Shown: positions 54,573 through 63,434 of the stretch, in pieces
How positions within the stretch are numbered: position 1 is the stretch's first letter
How the letters are laid out: each line of letters opens with the position of its first letter
Assembly: GCF_000026045.1 (NCBI RefSeq)
Contig: NC_007426.1
Coordinates: 1,116,001-1,180,000, forward strand
Length of the DNA stretch: 64,000 bases
DNA from: Natronomonas pharaonis DSM 2160
GTDB taxonomy: Archaea > Halobacteriota > Halobacteria > Halobacteriales > Haloarculaceae
Reading direction: 5' to 3'
Notes under the pieces: model-generated
The model's database searches: none
What the model saw: only the letters and a program-made list of their open reading frames with translations
What the model was told of the DNA's origin: nothing
Translations under genes and position numbers: made by a program

Positions 54573-56067
54573 CCGCGGCAGCCTCCTCGACGAGGTGATG
54601 ACACCCGCGCGAGGTCTCGTTTTCCCGGGCCGCGCGGGTAATCAGCAGCGCGGCGATACACGCGTTCCGGAGTTCGTACAGCGACCGACTCGTCCGGGTT
54701 CGGATGTAGGCGTCGATTTCGCCCTTGAGCCGGCGGAGGACACCCGCCGCCCGGTCGAGGTCCGAAGGCGTCCGCTCGATGCCCACGTAGTCGTCCATGA
54801 CGCGCCGCAGCCGGATGAACTTCTCTTCGGCGAAGCTGTCGGGAAGAGACGGGTCGCTGTCCCGAAGCTCCGGCACTTCGACGGCCACCGGTTCGTTGCC
54901 GGCTGCCGCCTCGCCCGCTCTGAGCCCCCAGACGAGCCCTTCAAGCAGACTCGTCGAGGCCAGCCGGTTCGCGCCGTGAACGCCGGTTCGGGCACACTCG
55001 CCGACCGCATACAGCTGGTCTAGTGAGGTCCGGCCCTCGGTGTCGACAGCAACGCCGCCACAGAGGAAGTGTTCCGCCGGTGCGACCGGGATGCCGGCCT
55101 CGATATCGACGCCGCGGTCCCGGCATGCGGACGCCAGACCGGGGAACTCGGCTTCGAAGTCGACCGGACCGACATCGAGAGACACCCCACCGGTCCGTTC
55201 CCGTTCCGCCCTGACCGCGCGGGCGACGACATCCCGCGGCGCGAGTTCGGCGTCCTCGTGATAGTCCGGCATGAACCGTTCGCCGTCGGCGTTCCGCAGC
55301 AGCGCGCCCTCTCCACGGACGGCCTCGCTGAGCAGGAACGTTCCGCGGTCGTCGCCGTCCTCGCCGGCAAAGGCGGTCGGGTGGAACTGGACGTACTCCA
55401 TGTCGGCGGTGTCAGCGCCGGCCAGCGCCGCCATCGCAACGCCGTCGCCGGCCGCCGTCGGTGGGTTCGTCGTCCGGCCGTAGCAGGCCCCGACGCCGCC
55501 GGTCGCCAGCACCGTCGCGCCGGCGAGACAGGGTGCCCACTCGCCGTTTTGCTCCAGCATCGCGCCGTGGACTCGGCCTTCCGCGGTGACGAGTTCGAGC
55601 GCCGCGGTGTCGGCCAGTATCTCGACGTCGTCGTGGGATTCGAGATGCGACATGAACGGCCCGAGCAGGTGCTTGCCGGTTGCGGCGTCGACGTGGAGAA
55701 TACGCGGCTCGCTGTGGGCTGCTTCGCGGGCGTACTCGTGTCCGTCGTCGCCGTCGAAGTCGACGCCGAGCGTCTCGACGAGTACGTCCTCGACAGCCTC
55801 GTCGGCCGACTCGACGAGCACATCGACAGCAGTCTCGTCAGCGAGTCCGTCACTGGCGGCGATGATGTCGCGTTTGAACTGCTCGGCGTCGCCGCGGGAG
55901 ACGGCGATGCCGCCCTGTGCCCAGTAGGATGTCGACTCCTCGGGGCGGGTGGCCTTCGTTGCCAGTGTCACCGACGCGCCGGCGCGGGCACCGGCAAGCG
56001 CCGCCGCACAGCCGGCGATACCGCTGCCGACGACGAGTAGCTCGGTCTCGCGTGGCTCCCCTGTCAT
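54562..56067 (-). CDS. nadB: L-aspartate oxidase
   Basis: 501 residues of the FAD-dependent succinate dehydrogenase/fumarate reductase flavoprotein family. FAD motif GSGIAGCAAALAGARAGA, SYWAQGGIAV, HPTAF and GANRLASTSLLEGLVWG are visible. It makes iminoaspartate for NAD synthesis. Start ATG 56067 overlaps the nadA stop; the upstream in-frame extension is shadow sequence. Confidence 0.95.
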   Translation of the reverse strand: MTGEPRETELLVVGSGIAGCAAALAGARAGASVTLATKATRPEESTSYWAQGGIAVSRGDAEQFKRDIIAASDGLADETAVDVLVESADEAVEDVLVETLGVDFDGDDGHEYAREAAHSEPRILHVDAATGKHLLGPFMSHLESHDDVEILADTAALELVTAEGRVHGAMLEQNGEWAPCLAGATVLATGGVGACYGRTTNPPTAAGDGVAMAALAGADTADMEYVQFHPTAFAGEDGDDRGTFLLSEAVRGEGALLRNADGERFMPDYHEDAELAPRDVVARAVRAERERTGGVSLDVGPVDFEAEFPGLASACRDRGVDIEAGIPVAPAEHFLCGGVAVDTEGRTSLDQLYAVGECARTGVHGANRLASTSLLEGLVWGLRAGEAAAGNEPVAVEVPELRDSDPSLPDSFAEEKFIRLRRVMDDYVGIERTPSDLDRAAGVLRRLKGEIDAYIRTRTSRSLYELRNACIAALLITRAARENETSRGCHHLVEEAAADAD

Positions 56068-57200
56068 ATCTCCAGCATCCGTTCCAGCGCCAGTTCGGCC
56101 AGCTCCTTTTCGCGGGGCTCGACCTCGATGACGTTCCGCTCTCGGCCTTCGATGAGTTCTTCGAGCACCCACGTCAGGTAGTTGGGGTCTATCTGCCGCA
56201 TCGCGTTGCAGTCCATGCACGCATCGCCACACAGCGGCAGGACGTTCACCTCGGGGTGCCACCGCTGGAGGTGATTTGTCAGGTGGATTTCGGTGCCGAT
56301 GGCCCACGTCTCGCCGGGGTCAGCGTTCTCGATAGTCTCACAGATAGTCGATGTCGAGCCGGCGATATCCGCGGCCTCGACGACTTCGCGGCGGCACTCG
56401 GGGTGGACGACGACCTGCACGTCGTCGTGTTCTTCTCGGATTGTCTCGATGTGGTCTTCGGTGAAGCGCTCGTGGACCTGACAGTAGCCGTCCCACAGCA
56501 CGATGTCGGCGTCGGCGACCGCCTCGGTGTCTTTCGATTCGGGGTCCCACGGGTCCCACTCGGCGGTCGAATCAGCCATCCCGAGCCGGTGGGCAGTGTT
56601 CTCCCCGAGATGCTTGTCCGGCAAGAAGAGCACCTTGTCACCGCGCTCGAAGGCGTACTCGAAGGCCTTGTGGGCGTTCGAGGAAGTACAGACGAGTCCG
56701 CCCTGTTCGGCACAGAAGGCCTTCAGGTCGGCGTAGCTGTTCATGTAGGTTATCGGGATGATGTCGGTGTCGTCGTCGACAGCCGCGGTAAGCTCGGCCC
56801 ACGCAGCGTCGACCTGCAGGGCTTCTGCCATGCCAGCCATCGGGCAGGACGCCTCCATCGACGGCAGGATAACCGTCTGGTCGTCGTCGGTGATGATGTC
56901 CGCCGACTCGGCCATGAACGTCACGCCGCCGAAGACGACGTACTCGGCGTCGGCCTCGGCGGCCCGCTTCGAGAGCTGGTAGGAGTCGCCGATGAAGTCG
57001 GCGTGGTCGACGATTTCGCGCCGCTGGTAGTTGTGGCCCAACACGACGAGGTCATCGCCGAGTTCGGCTTTCGCTGCTTCGATGCGCTCGGTTCGCTCTT
57101 CTTCGCTCAACTCCCGGTACGTTTCGGGAAGTTGTTCGAGGTTATCGTACTTGAAGAGGCTCAGGTCGGTCTCGAGTTCGACCGTTTCCATTTCCGGCAT
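56064..57200 (-). CDS. nadA: quinolinate synthase
   Basis: 378 residues. It contains LGHNYQRREIVDHADFIGDSYQLSK, MEASCPMAGMA and CGDACMDCNAMRQ; conserved cysteines ligate the [4Fe-4S] cluster. NadA condenses iminoaspartate with dihydroxyacetone phosphate. ATG 57200 (MPEMETVELE) is preferred over a start 66 bases upstream; a TATA-like AT stretch near 57243-57255 is then well placed. Confidence 0.94.
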   Translation of the reverse strand: MPEMETVELETDLSLFKYDNLEQLPETYRELSEEERTERIEAAKAELGDDLVVLGHNYQRREIVDHADFIGDSYQLSKRAAEADAEYVVFGGVTFMAESADIITDDDQTVILPSMEASCPMAGMAEALQVDAAWAELTAAVDDDTDIIPITYMNSYADLKAFCAEQGGLVCTSSNAHKAFEYAFERGDKVLFLPDKHLGENTAHRLGMADSTAEWDPWDPESKDTEAVADADIVLWDGYCQVHERFTEDHIETIREEHDDVQVVVHPECRREVVEAADIAGSTSTICETIENADPGETWAIGTEIHLTNHLQRWHPEVNVLPLCGDACMDCNAMRQIDPNYLTWVLEELIEGRERNVIEVEPREKELAELALERMLEI

Positions 57201-57355
57201 TGTCTTGGTACCTTGGGTTATCCTGACTAACGGTGCCGTACTTTGATAAAATTTTGTCTTCAACACCGGCCGATACAGGAATATCTTGCCGTGGTGCGGC
57301 GAATTGCGGGTCGGAGTAGTGGCACGGTGGCGACCCCGCAGAAAACTGGCGGGGC

Positions 57356-58861
57356 TTACGGCCGATACACAACGTCGCCGTCAACGACCGTCATCGTCAC
57401 ATCGATGTCAGCGATAGCGTCGTCATCGACGGCCCATGGTGACTCCTCCAGCAACACGAGGTCGGCTCGCTTGCCCACCTCGATAGTTCCGAGCCGGTCT
57501 TCGTCGTGGCCGGCGTAGGCCGCCCCGGTCGTGTAGGCGCGCAGTGCTTCGGTCACCGTGAGCCGTTGGCTGTCCTCCGGCGCGGTGACGGCCTGCTCGA
57601 CGCCGTACAACGGGTCAAGCGGCATGCAGTCGCTCCCGAACGCGACCGGCACACCGGCTGCCAGCAGGTCCGCAAAGCGGTCGACGGTCGCGGCTCGTTC
57701 GGCCCCAAGCCGCGCCGCATAGAGGCCGCCAGCCCGTGCCCACCGCAGGAAGTTCGGCTGCATCGATGCCACGGCGTCGAAGTCGGCGGCCGCCCCCGGA
57801 AGCAACTCGGCGTGTTCGATGCGGTGTCGGCGGTCGGAGTCGTCCGGAAGCGCCGAGAGCACCGCCCCGACGGCTTCGTCGCCGATGGCGTGAACCGCAA
57901 ACTGTAATCCGAGGTCGTCGACACGGGCTGCGAGTTCTCTGAGTCGCTCAGGGTCGGTGAGCCACTCGCCGCGGCCGTCGGCGTCGGCATACGGTTCCGA
58001 CAGCCGTGCCGTCCGTGCGCCCAGCGAGCCGTCCGCATATGCCTTGATGCCGCCGACCTCCACGAGGTCGCTGCCACAATCGGCGACGAGCCCCGTCTCC
58101 TCGACGGCGTCGAGATGGTCTGCCCAGTAGTAGAGCCGCACGCGCAGTCCGAGTTCGCCGTCGCGTGCCATCGTCCGGTAGACGGCGGGGGCTTCGGAGG
58201 CACGGACCATCTCGTGGACGCCCGTAACCCCCCGCTCGTGGGCGTCGTCGCGTGCTGCCGTCACCAACTGCCGCGTTTCAGCACGGTCCGGAGCAGTCTC
58301 GCGGCGGAGCCGTTCTGCAGCCGCCTCGCGGACGACGCCGGTCGGCTCGCCGTCGGTGCGCTCGACGCCCGCTTCCGGTAGTTCGTCGCCGTAGCGCTCG
58401 AAGACGACGCTGTTTGCTGATGCGGTGTGTAGGTCCTCCCGGAAGGCGACGACCGGCCTGTCTGTCGATACCGAATCTAGCTCCGCCCGCTGTAGGAGGC
58501 GGCCGTCATCCCAGTCGGATTCGTCGTAACCGTATCCGAGTACCCACGCGTCGTCACCGTCGGCGGCCTCGTGAAGCCGGTCGAGTGCTGCCGTCCGTGT
58601 CCCCGTATCGAGGTCGGCCCGAACGAGCCGTCGGCCGAGGATTTCGAGGTGCGTGTGGGCGTCGATAAAGCCGGGGAGCAGTACGTTCCCGTCGCAGTCG
58701 ACGACATCGGTGTCGACGCCACGCAGGAACTCGACCTCGTAGTCGCTGCCGACCCGAACGATGCGGCCATCACGGACGGCAACGGCTTCGTGGATTTCGT
58801 CTGACTCGCCGAGGGAGTGGACCTCGGCGTTCTCGAAAATGCGGTCCGCCGCGCGTGTCAT
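57356..58861 (-). CDS. YtcJ-like amidohydrolase
   Basis: 501 residues of the metal-dependent amidohydrolase superfamily: LLPGFIDAHTHLE (first metal-binding HxH), IKAYADGSLGARTARLSEPY (typical YtcJ/exoenzyme-regulator block), VHAIGDEAVG, and FGSDCMPLDPLYGVEQAV. The ending IEVGKRADLVLLEESPW is the usual beta-sandwich closure. The substrate is unknown. Start is placed at 58861, at the conserved MTRAADRIFENAEVHSL; it is divergent from hmgA with 92 bases between. Confidence 0.85.
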   Translation of the reverse strand: MTRAADRIFENAEVHSLGESDEIHEAVAVRDGRIVRVGSDYEVEFLRGVDTDVVDCDGNVLLPGFIDAHTHLEILGRRLVRADLDTGTRTAALDRLHEAADGDDAWVLGYGYDESDWDDGRLLQRAELDSVSTDRPVVAFREDLHTASANSVVFERYGDELPEAGVERTDGEPTGVVREAAAERLRRETAPDRAETRQLVTAARDDAHERGVTGVHEMVRASEAPAVYRTMARDGELGLRVRLYYWADHLDAVEETGLVADCGSDLVEVGGIKAYADGSLGARTARLSEPYADADGRGEWLTDPERLRELAARVDDLGLQFAVHAIGDEAVGAVLSALPDDSDRRHRIEHAELLPGAAADFDAVASMQPNFLRWARAGGLYAARLGAERAATVDRFADLLAAGVPVAFGSDCMPLDPLYGVEQAVTAPEDSQRLTVTEALRAYTTGAAYAGHDEDRLGTIEVGKRADLVLLEESPWAVDDDAIADIDVTMTVVDGDVVYRP

Positions 58862-58953
58862 ACCGGACCCGGCGGCCGCCAGCGTCTTGAAGCCGCCGCT
58901 GTCGCCCGACCGCCTGACGGAAACCCTTAGTCGCCGGCTCCCGAGCGACCGGT

Positions 58954-60162
58954 TTGGACACTGACGCACTCGTCGACGCCGTCAGGGACGGCGAGCTCCG
59001 CCTGCACGAACTCGAAGCACACGCTGACGCCGACACCGCCGCCGCGGCCCGTCGGCGAATCGTCGCCGACGCTGCCGACACGAGCCTTGAGACGGTCGGC
59101 GAGTACGCGTTTCCCGCCGACGATGCCGAGCCGAACATCGAGAATATGGTCGGCGCGGCGCAGGTACCGATGGGTGTTGTCGGCCCGCTCGCCGTCGACG
59201 GCGACGCCATCGACGGCGAGCCGTACCTCCCGTTGGCGACGACCGAGGGGGCGCTTGTCGCGTCCGTCAACCGTGGTTGTGCCTCGATGACTGCCGCGGG
59301 CGGTGCGACAGCGCGCGTCCTGAAGAACGCGATGACGCGCGCGCCGGTGTTCCGGGTCGCCGGGGTCGCCGAGGCGAGCGAAACTGCCGCGTGGGTCCGG
59401 GACAACGTCGAGAGTCTCGCTTCGGCCGCAGAGGCGACGACAAGCCACGGCGAACTCCGCGACGTGACGCCGTACGTCGTCGGAGACAACGTTTTCCTGC
59501 GGTTCGCCTACGACACCAAGGACGCGATGGGGATGAACATGGCGACGATTGCGACCGAAGCCGCCTGTGAGGTCGTCGAGGCGGAAACGCCGGCCGAACT
59601 CGTCGCGCTCTCGGGGAACCTCTGTTCCGACAAGAAGCCGGCCGCGGTAAACAGCGTCGAGGGGCGCGGCCGGACCGTCGCCGCCGATGTCGTCCTCCCC
59701 GGGTCGGTCGTCGAGGAGTACTTCGGGACGACGCCGGCGGCCATCGCCGAGGCAAACACCCGGAAGAACCTCGTCGGCTCGGCGAAGGCCGGGTCGCTGG
59801 GATTCAACGCCCACGCGGCAAACACCGTCGCCGCCGCCTTCCTCGCGACCGGCCAGGACATCGCACAGGTTGTCGAGGGCGCCAACGCCATCACGACGGC
59901 CGACGTTCGTGACGGTGACCTCTATGCCAGCCTCACGCTCGCTTCGTTGGAGGTCGGAACCGTCGGTGGCGGAACGAAACTGCCGACGCAGGCGGAGGCG
60001 CTCGACGTCGTCGGCGTCCGCGGCGGCGGCGACCCCGCCGGCTCGAACGCCGATGCCCTCGCGGAAGCCATCGCGACGGCGGCCCTCGGCGGCGAACTCT
60101 CGTTGCTCGGCGCGCTCGCGTCGAACCACCTCGCCAGCGCCCACGAGGAACTCGGCCGCTAG
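58954..60162 (+). CDS. hmgA: 3-hydroxy-3-methylglutaryl-CoA reductase (class I)
   Basis: 402 residues. ENMVGAAQVPMGVVGPL, catalytic Glu in TTEGALVASVNRG, Asp in DAMGMNMAT, Lys in LCSDKKPAA and the C-terminal His in SNHLASAH are all present; GGGTKLPTQ is also characteristic. It makes mevalonate for archaeal isoprenoid lipids and is the target of statins in haloarchaea. The start is taken as TTG 58954, matching the family N-terminus (DAVRDGELRLHELE). Confidence 0.94.
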   Translation: MDTDALVDAVRDGELRLHELEAHADADTAAAARRRIVADAADTSLETVGEYAFPADDAEPNIENMVGAAQVPMGVVGPLAVDGDAIDGEPYLPLATTEGALVASVNRGCASMTAAGGATARVLKNAMTRAPVFRVAGVAEASETAAWVRDNVESLASAAEATTSHGELRDVTPYVVGDNVFLRFAYDTKDAMGMNMATIATEAACEVVEAETPAELVALSGNLCSDKKPAAVNSVEGRGRTVAADVVLPGSVVEEYFGTTPAAIAEANTRKNLVGSAKAGSLGFNAHAANTVAAAFLATGQDIAQVVEGANAITTADVRDGDLYASLTLASLEVGTVGGGTKLPTQAEALDVVGVRGGGDPAGSNADALAEAIATAALGGELSLLGALASNHLASAHEELGR

Positions 60163-60485
60163 TCGTCGTCCGCGTCGATGATGCGCTGGCTGGCCAAGAG
60201 CACCAGCCCGGCCGCCAGTAGCAGCCCGAAGGAGACCAGATACAGTATGTTCGCGGTTAAATCGACAAGCGCCGCGACTCCGAGTGCCGCGGCGAACATC
60301 ACCCAGCCCCCGCCGGCGCGTCGTTCGCCGCCGTAGATGTGGACGCCGGCGGCAACGAGCAGGACGATTGCCCCGCCGCCGACGAAGGCTCCCTCGGGAA
60401 GCCCAACGAGAAGGTCGGCGACAAGCAACGGTCCCAGTCCGAGCAACACGACGAGACGACTGTAGGCGGCGGGTTCACGCTCCAT
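60159..60485 (-). CDS. small hydrophobic membrane protein
   Basis: 108 residues with three to four membrane segments (LVVLLGLGPLLVADLLVGLP, GAIVLLVAAGVHIYG, GGWVMFAAALGVAALV, ILYLVSFGLLLAAGLVLLA). Tail-to-tail overlap of 4 bases with hmgA. It resembles the neighbour at 60537 in size and hydrophobicity. Function unknown. Confidence 0.7.
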   Translation of the reverse strand: MEREPAAYSRLVVLLGLGPLLVADLLVGLPEGAFVGGGAIVLLVAAGVHIYGGERRAGGGWVMFAAALGVAALVDLTANILYLVSFGLLLAAGLVLLASQRIIDADDD

Positions 60486-60536
60486 ACGTCGACACCCGAC
60501 CCGGAGGTTGAAAGCCCACTCGAATCGCGGCGGCGG

Positions 60537-60944
60537 TCAGCGACGAATCGAAATGACAAGCAGCGCGACCGACCCCACGACGAGAACAGCAACCCCCGCT
60601 GCGAGCAGCACCGCCTCCGATAGTAGTGTCCCGAAGACCAGAAACGTCCACCCGAGCGCGCCGAGGCCGTGTACGGCTCCGACGACCCGGCGACCCTGCC
60701 GGAGGTACATGACGCTCCCGGCGAACAGTCCGACGGCAAACACCGCCGCCGACAGCGCGACGAGGTCGACCTCGACGCCGAGCACCGGCAGCCCGTCGGT
60801 GACCGTCCCGGCCAAAAACAGCAGGATACCGACGCCGAGACAGACGACAATGACCAGCGGGGCGACACTCGCCGTCTCGTCGGTCGGGTCGCTGTCGCCC
60901 TCGAAGTCCTCCGGATGGAATCGGTATTCGTCTTCGTCGCTCAT
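60537..60944 (-). CDS. small membrane protein
   Basis: 135 residues: a 25-residue acidic start, then about four membrane segments (PLVIVVCLGVGILLFLAGTV, VALSAAVFAVGLFAGSVMYL, VGAVHGLGALGWTFLVFGTLL, AAGVAVLVVGSVALLVISI). It is followed after 51 bases by the 60159 gene, and preceded by the 60946 gene with two bases between; all three are probably one transcript. Confidence 0.7.
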   Translation of the reverse strand: MSDEDEYRFHPEDFEGDSDPTDETASVAPLVIVVCLGVGILLFLAGTVTDGLPVLGVEVDLVALSAAVFAVGLFAGSVMYLRQGRRVVGAVHGLGALGWTFLVFGTLLSEAVLLAAGVAVLVVGSVALLVISIRR

Positions 60945-60945
60945 G

Positions 60946-61443
60946 TCAGAGTCGCCGGAGCGTTCCGTCAGTTTCAGTCACTTCGCCCGCTCGCCGAAGC
61001 TTCGTCAGCAGCCGTTCGGCCTTCGCCTCCGGCACGCCGGCCGCTGTCGCGTACTCGACGACCTCGGCCTCGGTCGGCGCGTCGAGTTCGGAGAGGCCAT
61101 CGAGGAGAATCCGCTTTCGGCTCCGCGAGCCCGATGTGTCCGTTTCTCCCGCATCGGCGACAGCATCGGGGTCGACACCCGACGCCGACAGAAACGTCGC
61201 GTCGTCTATCCCGACACCCTCGATGTCGATTGTTTGGGGGTCGACGAACGCCCCGTCGTCGGCCCGGTCTGCGAGCATCGAACTCCGGACACGAGCGGCG
61301 GCATCGGCGGTGTCGGTCTGGGCGAACGACCGGAGCTTCCCGAAGCGGTGACGCTTCCCACAGCGCCGGCACTCGGTCGTCTCCGGGCGGTCTTCGACCA
61401 CCCAGATGGCACGGCATGCAGGACAGCCGACGACGGTGTACAT
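60946..61443 (-). CDS. zinc-ribbon and winged-helix protein
   Basis: 165 residues. N-terminal zinc ribbon CPAC...CRRC (about 8-29), followed by an acidic linker and a C-terminal helical segment like a winged helix (EAEVVEYATAAGVPEAKAERLLTKLRRAGEVTETDGTLRRL). It resembles haloarchaeal DUF5817-type proteins. A role in replication or transcription is a guess. Confidence 0.72.
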   Translation of the reverse strand: MYTVVGCPACRAIWVVEDRPETTECRRCGKRHRFGKLRSFAQTDTADAAARVRSSMLADRADDGAFVDPQTIDIEGVGIDDATFLSASGVDPDAVADAGETDTSGSRSRKRILLDGLSELDAPTEAEVVEYATAAGVPEAKAERLLTKLRRAGEVTETDGTLRRL

Positions 61444-61504
61444 ACCCGATACTCTCGGTGTCCCGGCTGAATTACTTTACGAGTCAAAAAGAACGACTGA
61501 CCTG

Positions 61505-61996
61505 GGTCATTGACCTCCTCTCCGCCCTAAAGGGCGAAGATTCCTCCGTGGGTAATCCAACCAGATTGATTACCCCGGCTGTGAACTTGCGGGTTTGCTG
61601 ACGCACCTTCGGCCCTCGACTGAGGGTGTGGCGTATTGGCTATCCGCTCGGTGTTGCCCTCCCCGAAGGGAAGTGACACTCACGGGCGTCCAGCACCGTG
61701 AGCAGCGGGCCGGGCCATCGGCCTGACTCTCCGTTCCAGCCACCGTGGGGGAGTCGTCTCGTGACATGCCAACCGCTGCTGGTTGGGCTGGGAAGGTGTG
61801 TAAATGTGGAAGTTGAGACGCACTCGTAGCCATCTTGAGCATGAGCACGTTCCCCGCAGCAGCATGTCGCATGTCTACCATTTTATAATTGCTCGCATAA
61901 AATAAACGTTGGGATTACAGGCAGTCTGTGTCGCGTGATTTGTAGCATATCATGTCGGCTTCATCCCCGCGCTGAAGCGCGAGGCTTTCGCCTTGT
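61505..61996 (-). mobile_element. IS200/IS605 (IS1341-type) remnant or MITE
   Basis: A roughly 490-bp gene-poor stretch ending in two subterminal hairpins: CGCCCTAAAGGGCG (61523-61536) and CGCGCTGAAGCGCG (61968-61981). Read on the minus strand, the end nearer 61505 has GGATTACC, then the GGAGGAATC block and the CGCCCT hairpin. This resembles the right end of haloarchaeal tnpB elements, and the GGTAATC/GATTACC stem (61551-61557 and 61568-61574) fits a noncoding-RNA hairpin. No intact TnpA or TnpB gene is present. Element boundaries are approximate. Confidence 0.65.
61570..61881 (-). pseudogene. possible remnant ORF of the IS605-type element
   Basis: A 103-codon ORF (MVDMRHAAAGNVL... ending GRRCVSKPASSQPG) inside the IS remnant. 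I recall a similar ending from haloarchaeal IS1341-type proteins, but the TnpB catalytic DDE residues and zinc finger are absent. It could be a truncated C-terminus, out-of-frame sequence or translated noncoding RNA. Confidence 0.4.
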
Positions 61997-62024
61997 AATT
62001 CAGTAACGGACGGCGACGGTCCGT

Positions 62025-63281
62025 TTAGGCGAGGTCGTAGAGGTTGTCGACGACGGCCTCGGCGTACTCGCTGGTGGCGAGCTTCTCGGCGTCTTCGACC
62101 TGTCGCTCGATGTCGTAGGTGACCTTGCGGTCGACGATGGTCTGTTCGACGGCGTCGCGAACGAGGTCGGCCGCGTCGTCCCAGCCCATGAACTCGAGCA
62201 TGATGCGACCCGAGAGAATCATCGCGGTGGGGTTGACCTTGTCTTGGCCGGCGTACTTGGGCGCGGAGCCGTGGACCGGCTCGGCAAGCACGCGTCCGTC
62301 GCCGATGTTCGCGCCCGGCGCGATGCCGAGGCCGCCGATTTGGGCGCCACAGGCGTCCGAGAGGTAGTCGCCGTTGAGGTTCGGCATCGCCAGCACGTCG
62401 TATTGGTCGGTGCGAGTTAGAATCTGCTGGAGCATGTTGTCGGCGATGCGGTCGTTGACGACGACGGCGTCTTCCGGCGGCTCGCCGTCCCGTTCTTCCC
62501 AGAGGGTGTCCTCGGTGATGACCTCCTCGCCGTACTCCTCGCGGGCGACCTCGTAGCCCCAGTCACGGAAGGCACCCTCGGTGAACTTCATGATGTTGCC
62601 CTTGTGGACGAGGGTCACAGAGTCGCGGTCCTTTTCGAGGGCGTAGTCGATGGCCTGCCGGACGAGGCGCTTGGTGCCGAACTCGGTGATTGGCTTGACG
62701 CCAATACCGACCTCACCATCGTGGATGACATCGTCGTATCCCATCTGCTCTTCGACGAATTCCTTTACCTCTTGGACCTCGTCGGTGCCGGCTTCCCACT
62801 CGATGCCGGCGTAGACGTCCTCGGTGTTTTCCCGGAACGTGACCATGTCCATCTGCTCGGGCTGTTTGACCGGCGACGGGACGCCGTCGAGGTGGTAGGT
62901 CGGACGGATGTTCGTATAGAGGTCGAGCTTCTTCCGCAGGGCGACGTTGAGACTACGGAAGCCCGCCCCCACGGGCGTCGTTAGCGGCCCCTTGATGGAC
63001 ACTTTGAACTCCTTGAGTGCCTCGATTGTGTCTTCCGGTAGGTTCTCGTCGTACTTTTCGCGGGCCGACTCCCCAGCGTAGACCCGCATCCAGTTGATTT
63101 CACGCCCCGTCGCGTCAGCGGCCGCTTGCAGGACCTTCTGTGCTGCCGGTCCGACGTCCGTCCCGATACCGTCTCCGTGAATAATTGGAATAACCGGGTC
63201 GTCCGGAACGATGAGTTCGTCGTCCTCGTCTACCGCTACTTTCTCTCCCTCGGCTGGCACCTCGACTTTGTCGTATCCCAT
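62025..63281 (-). CDS. icd: isocitrate dehydrogenase (NADP-type)
   Basis: 418 residues. Motifs: IPIIHGDGIGTDVGPAAQKVL, the substrate-binding GPLTTPVGAGFRSLNVALRKKLDLYTNIRP, KGNIMKFTEGAFRDWGYEVA, and DYLSDACGAQIGGLGIAPGANIGDG. It oxidises isocitrate to 2-oxoglutarate in the citric acid cycle. It lies beside the IS remnant, whose 5' hairpin begins about 50 bases after the icd stop. Confidence 0.95.
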   Translation of the reverse strand: MGYDKVEVPAEGEKVAVDEDDELIVPDDPVIPIIHGDGIGTDVGPAAQKVLQAAADATGREINWMRVYAGESAREKYDENLPEDTIEALKEFKVSIKGPLTTPVGAGFRSLNVALRKKLDLYTNIRPTYHLDGVPSPVKQPEQMDMVTFRENTEDVYAGIEWEAGTDEVQEVKEFVEEQMGYDDVIHDGEVGIGVKPITEFGTKRLVRQAIDYALEKDRDSVTLVHKGNIMKFTEGAFRDWGYEVAREEYGEEVITEDTLWEERDGEPPEDAVVVNDRIADNMLQQILTRTDQYDVLAMPNLNGDYLSDACGAQIGGLGIAPGANIGDGRVLAEPVHGSAPKYAGQDKVNPTAMILSGRIMLEFMGWDDAADLVRDAVEQTIVDRKVTYDIERQVEDAEKLATSEYAEAVVDNLYDLA

Positions 63282-63434
63282 ATCGGGGGCCTTCGGCCGG
63301 CCCCATCAAAGGCGTACCGCTCTCGCGGCGAATTTTGCATGAACAACCGGGAAGAACCGCGGGGGAGTTCCACACGTACAGGAATCCGACGAAAAGCCAC
63401 AAACCGTAAGCAGGCAGGGGTCATACCGGGGGAT

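Noticed and set aside
61968-61981. Hairpin CGCGCTGAAGCGCG read as a second right end of another IS
   Set aside because: It can be explained as the left-end hairpin of one non-autonomous element with the 61523 hairpin as the right end; two stacked elements are not needed.
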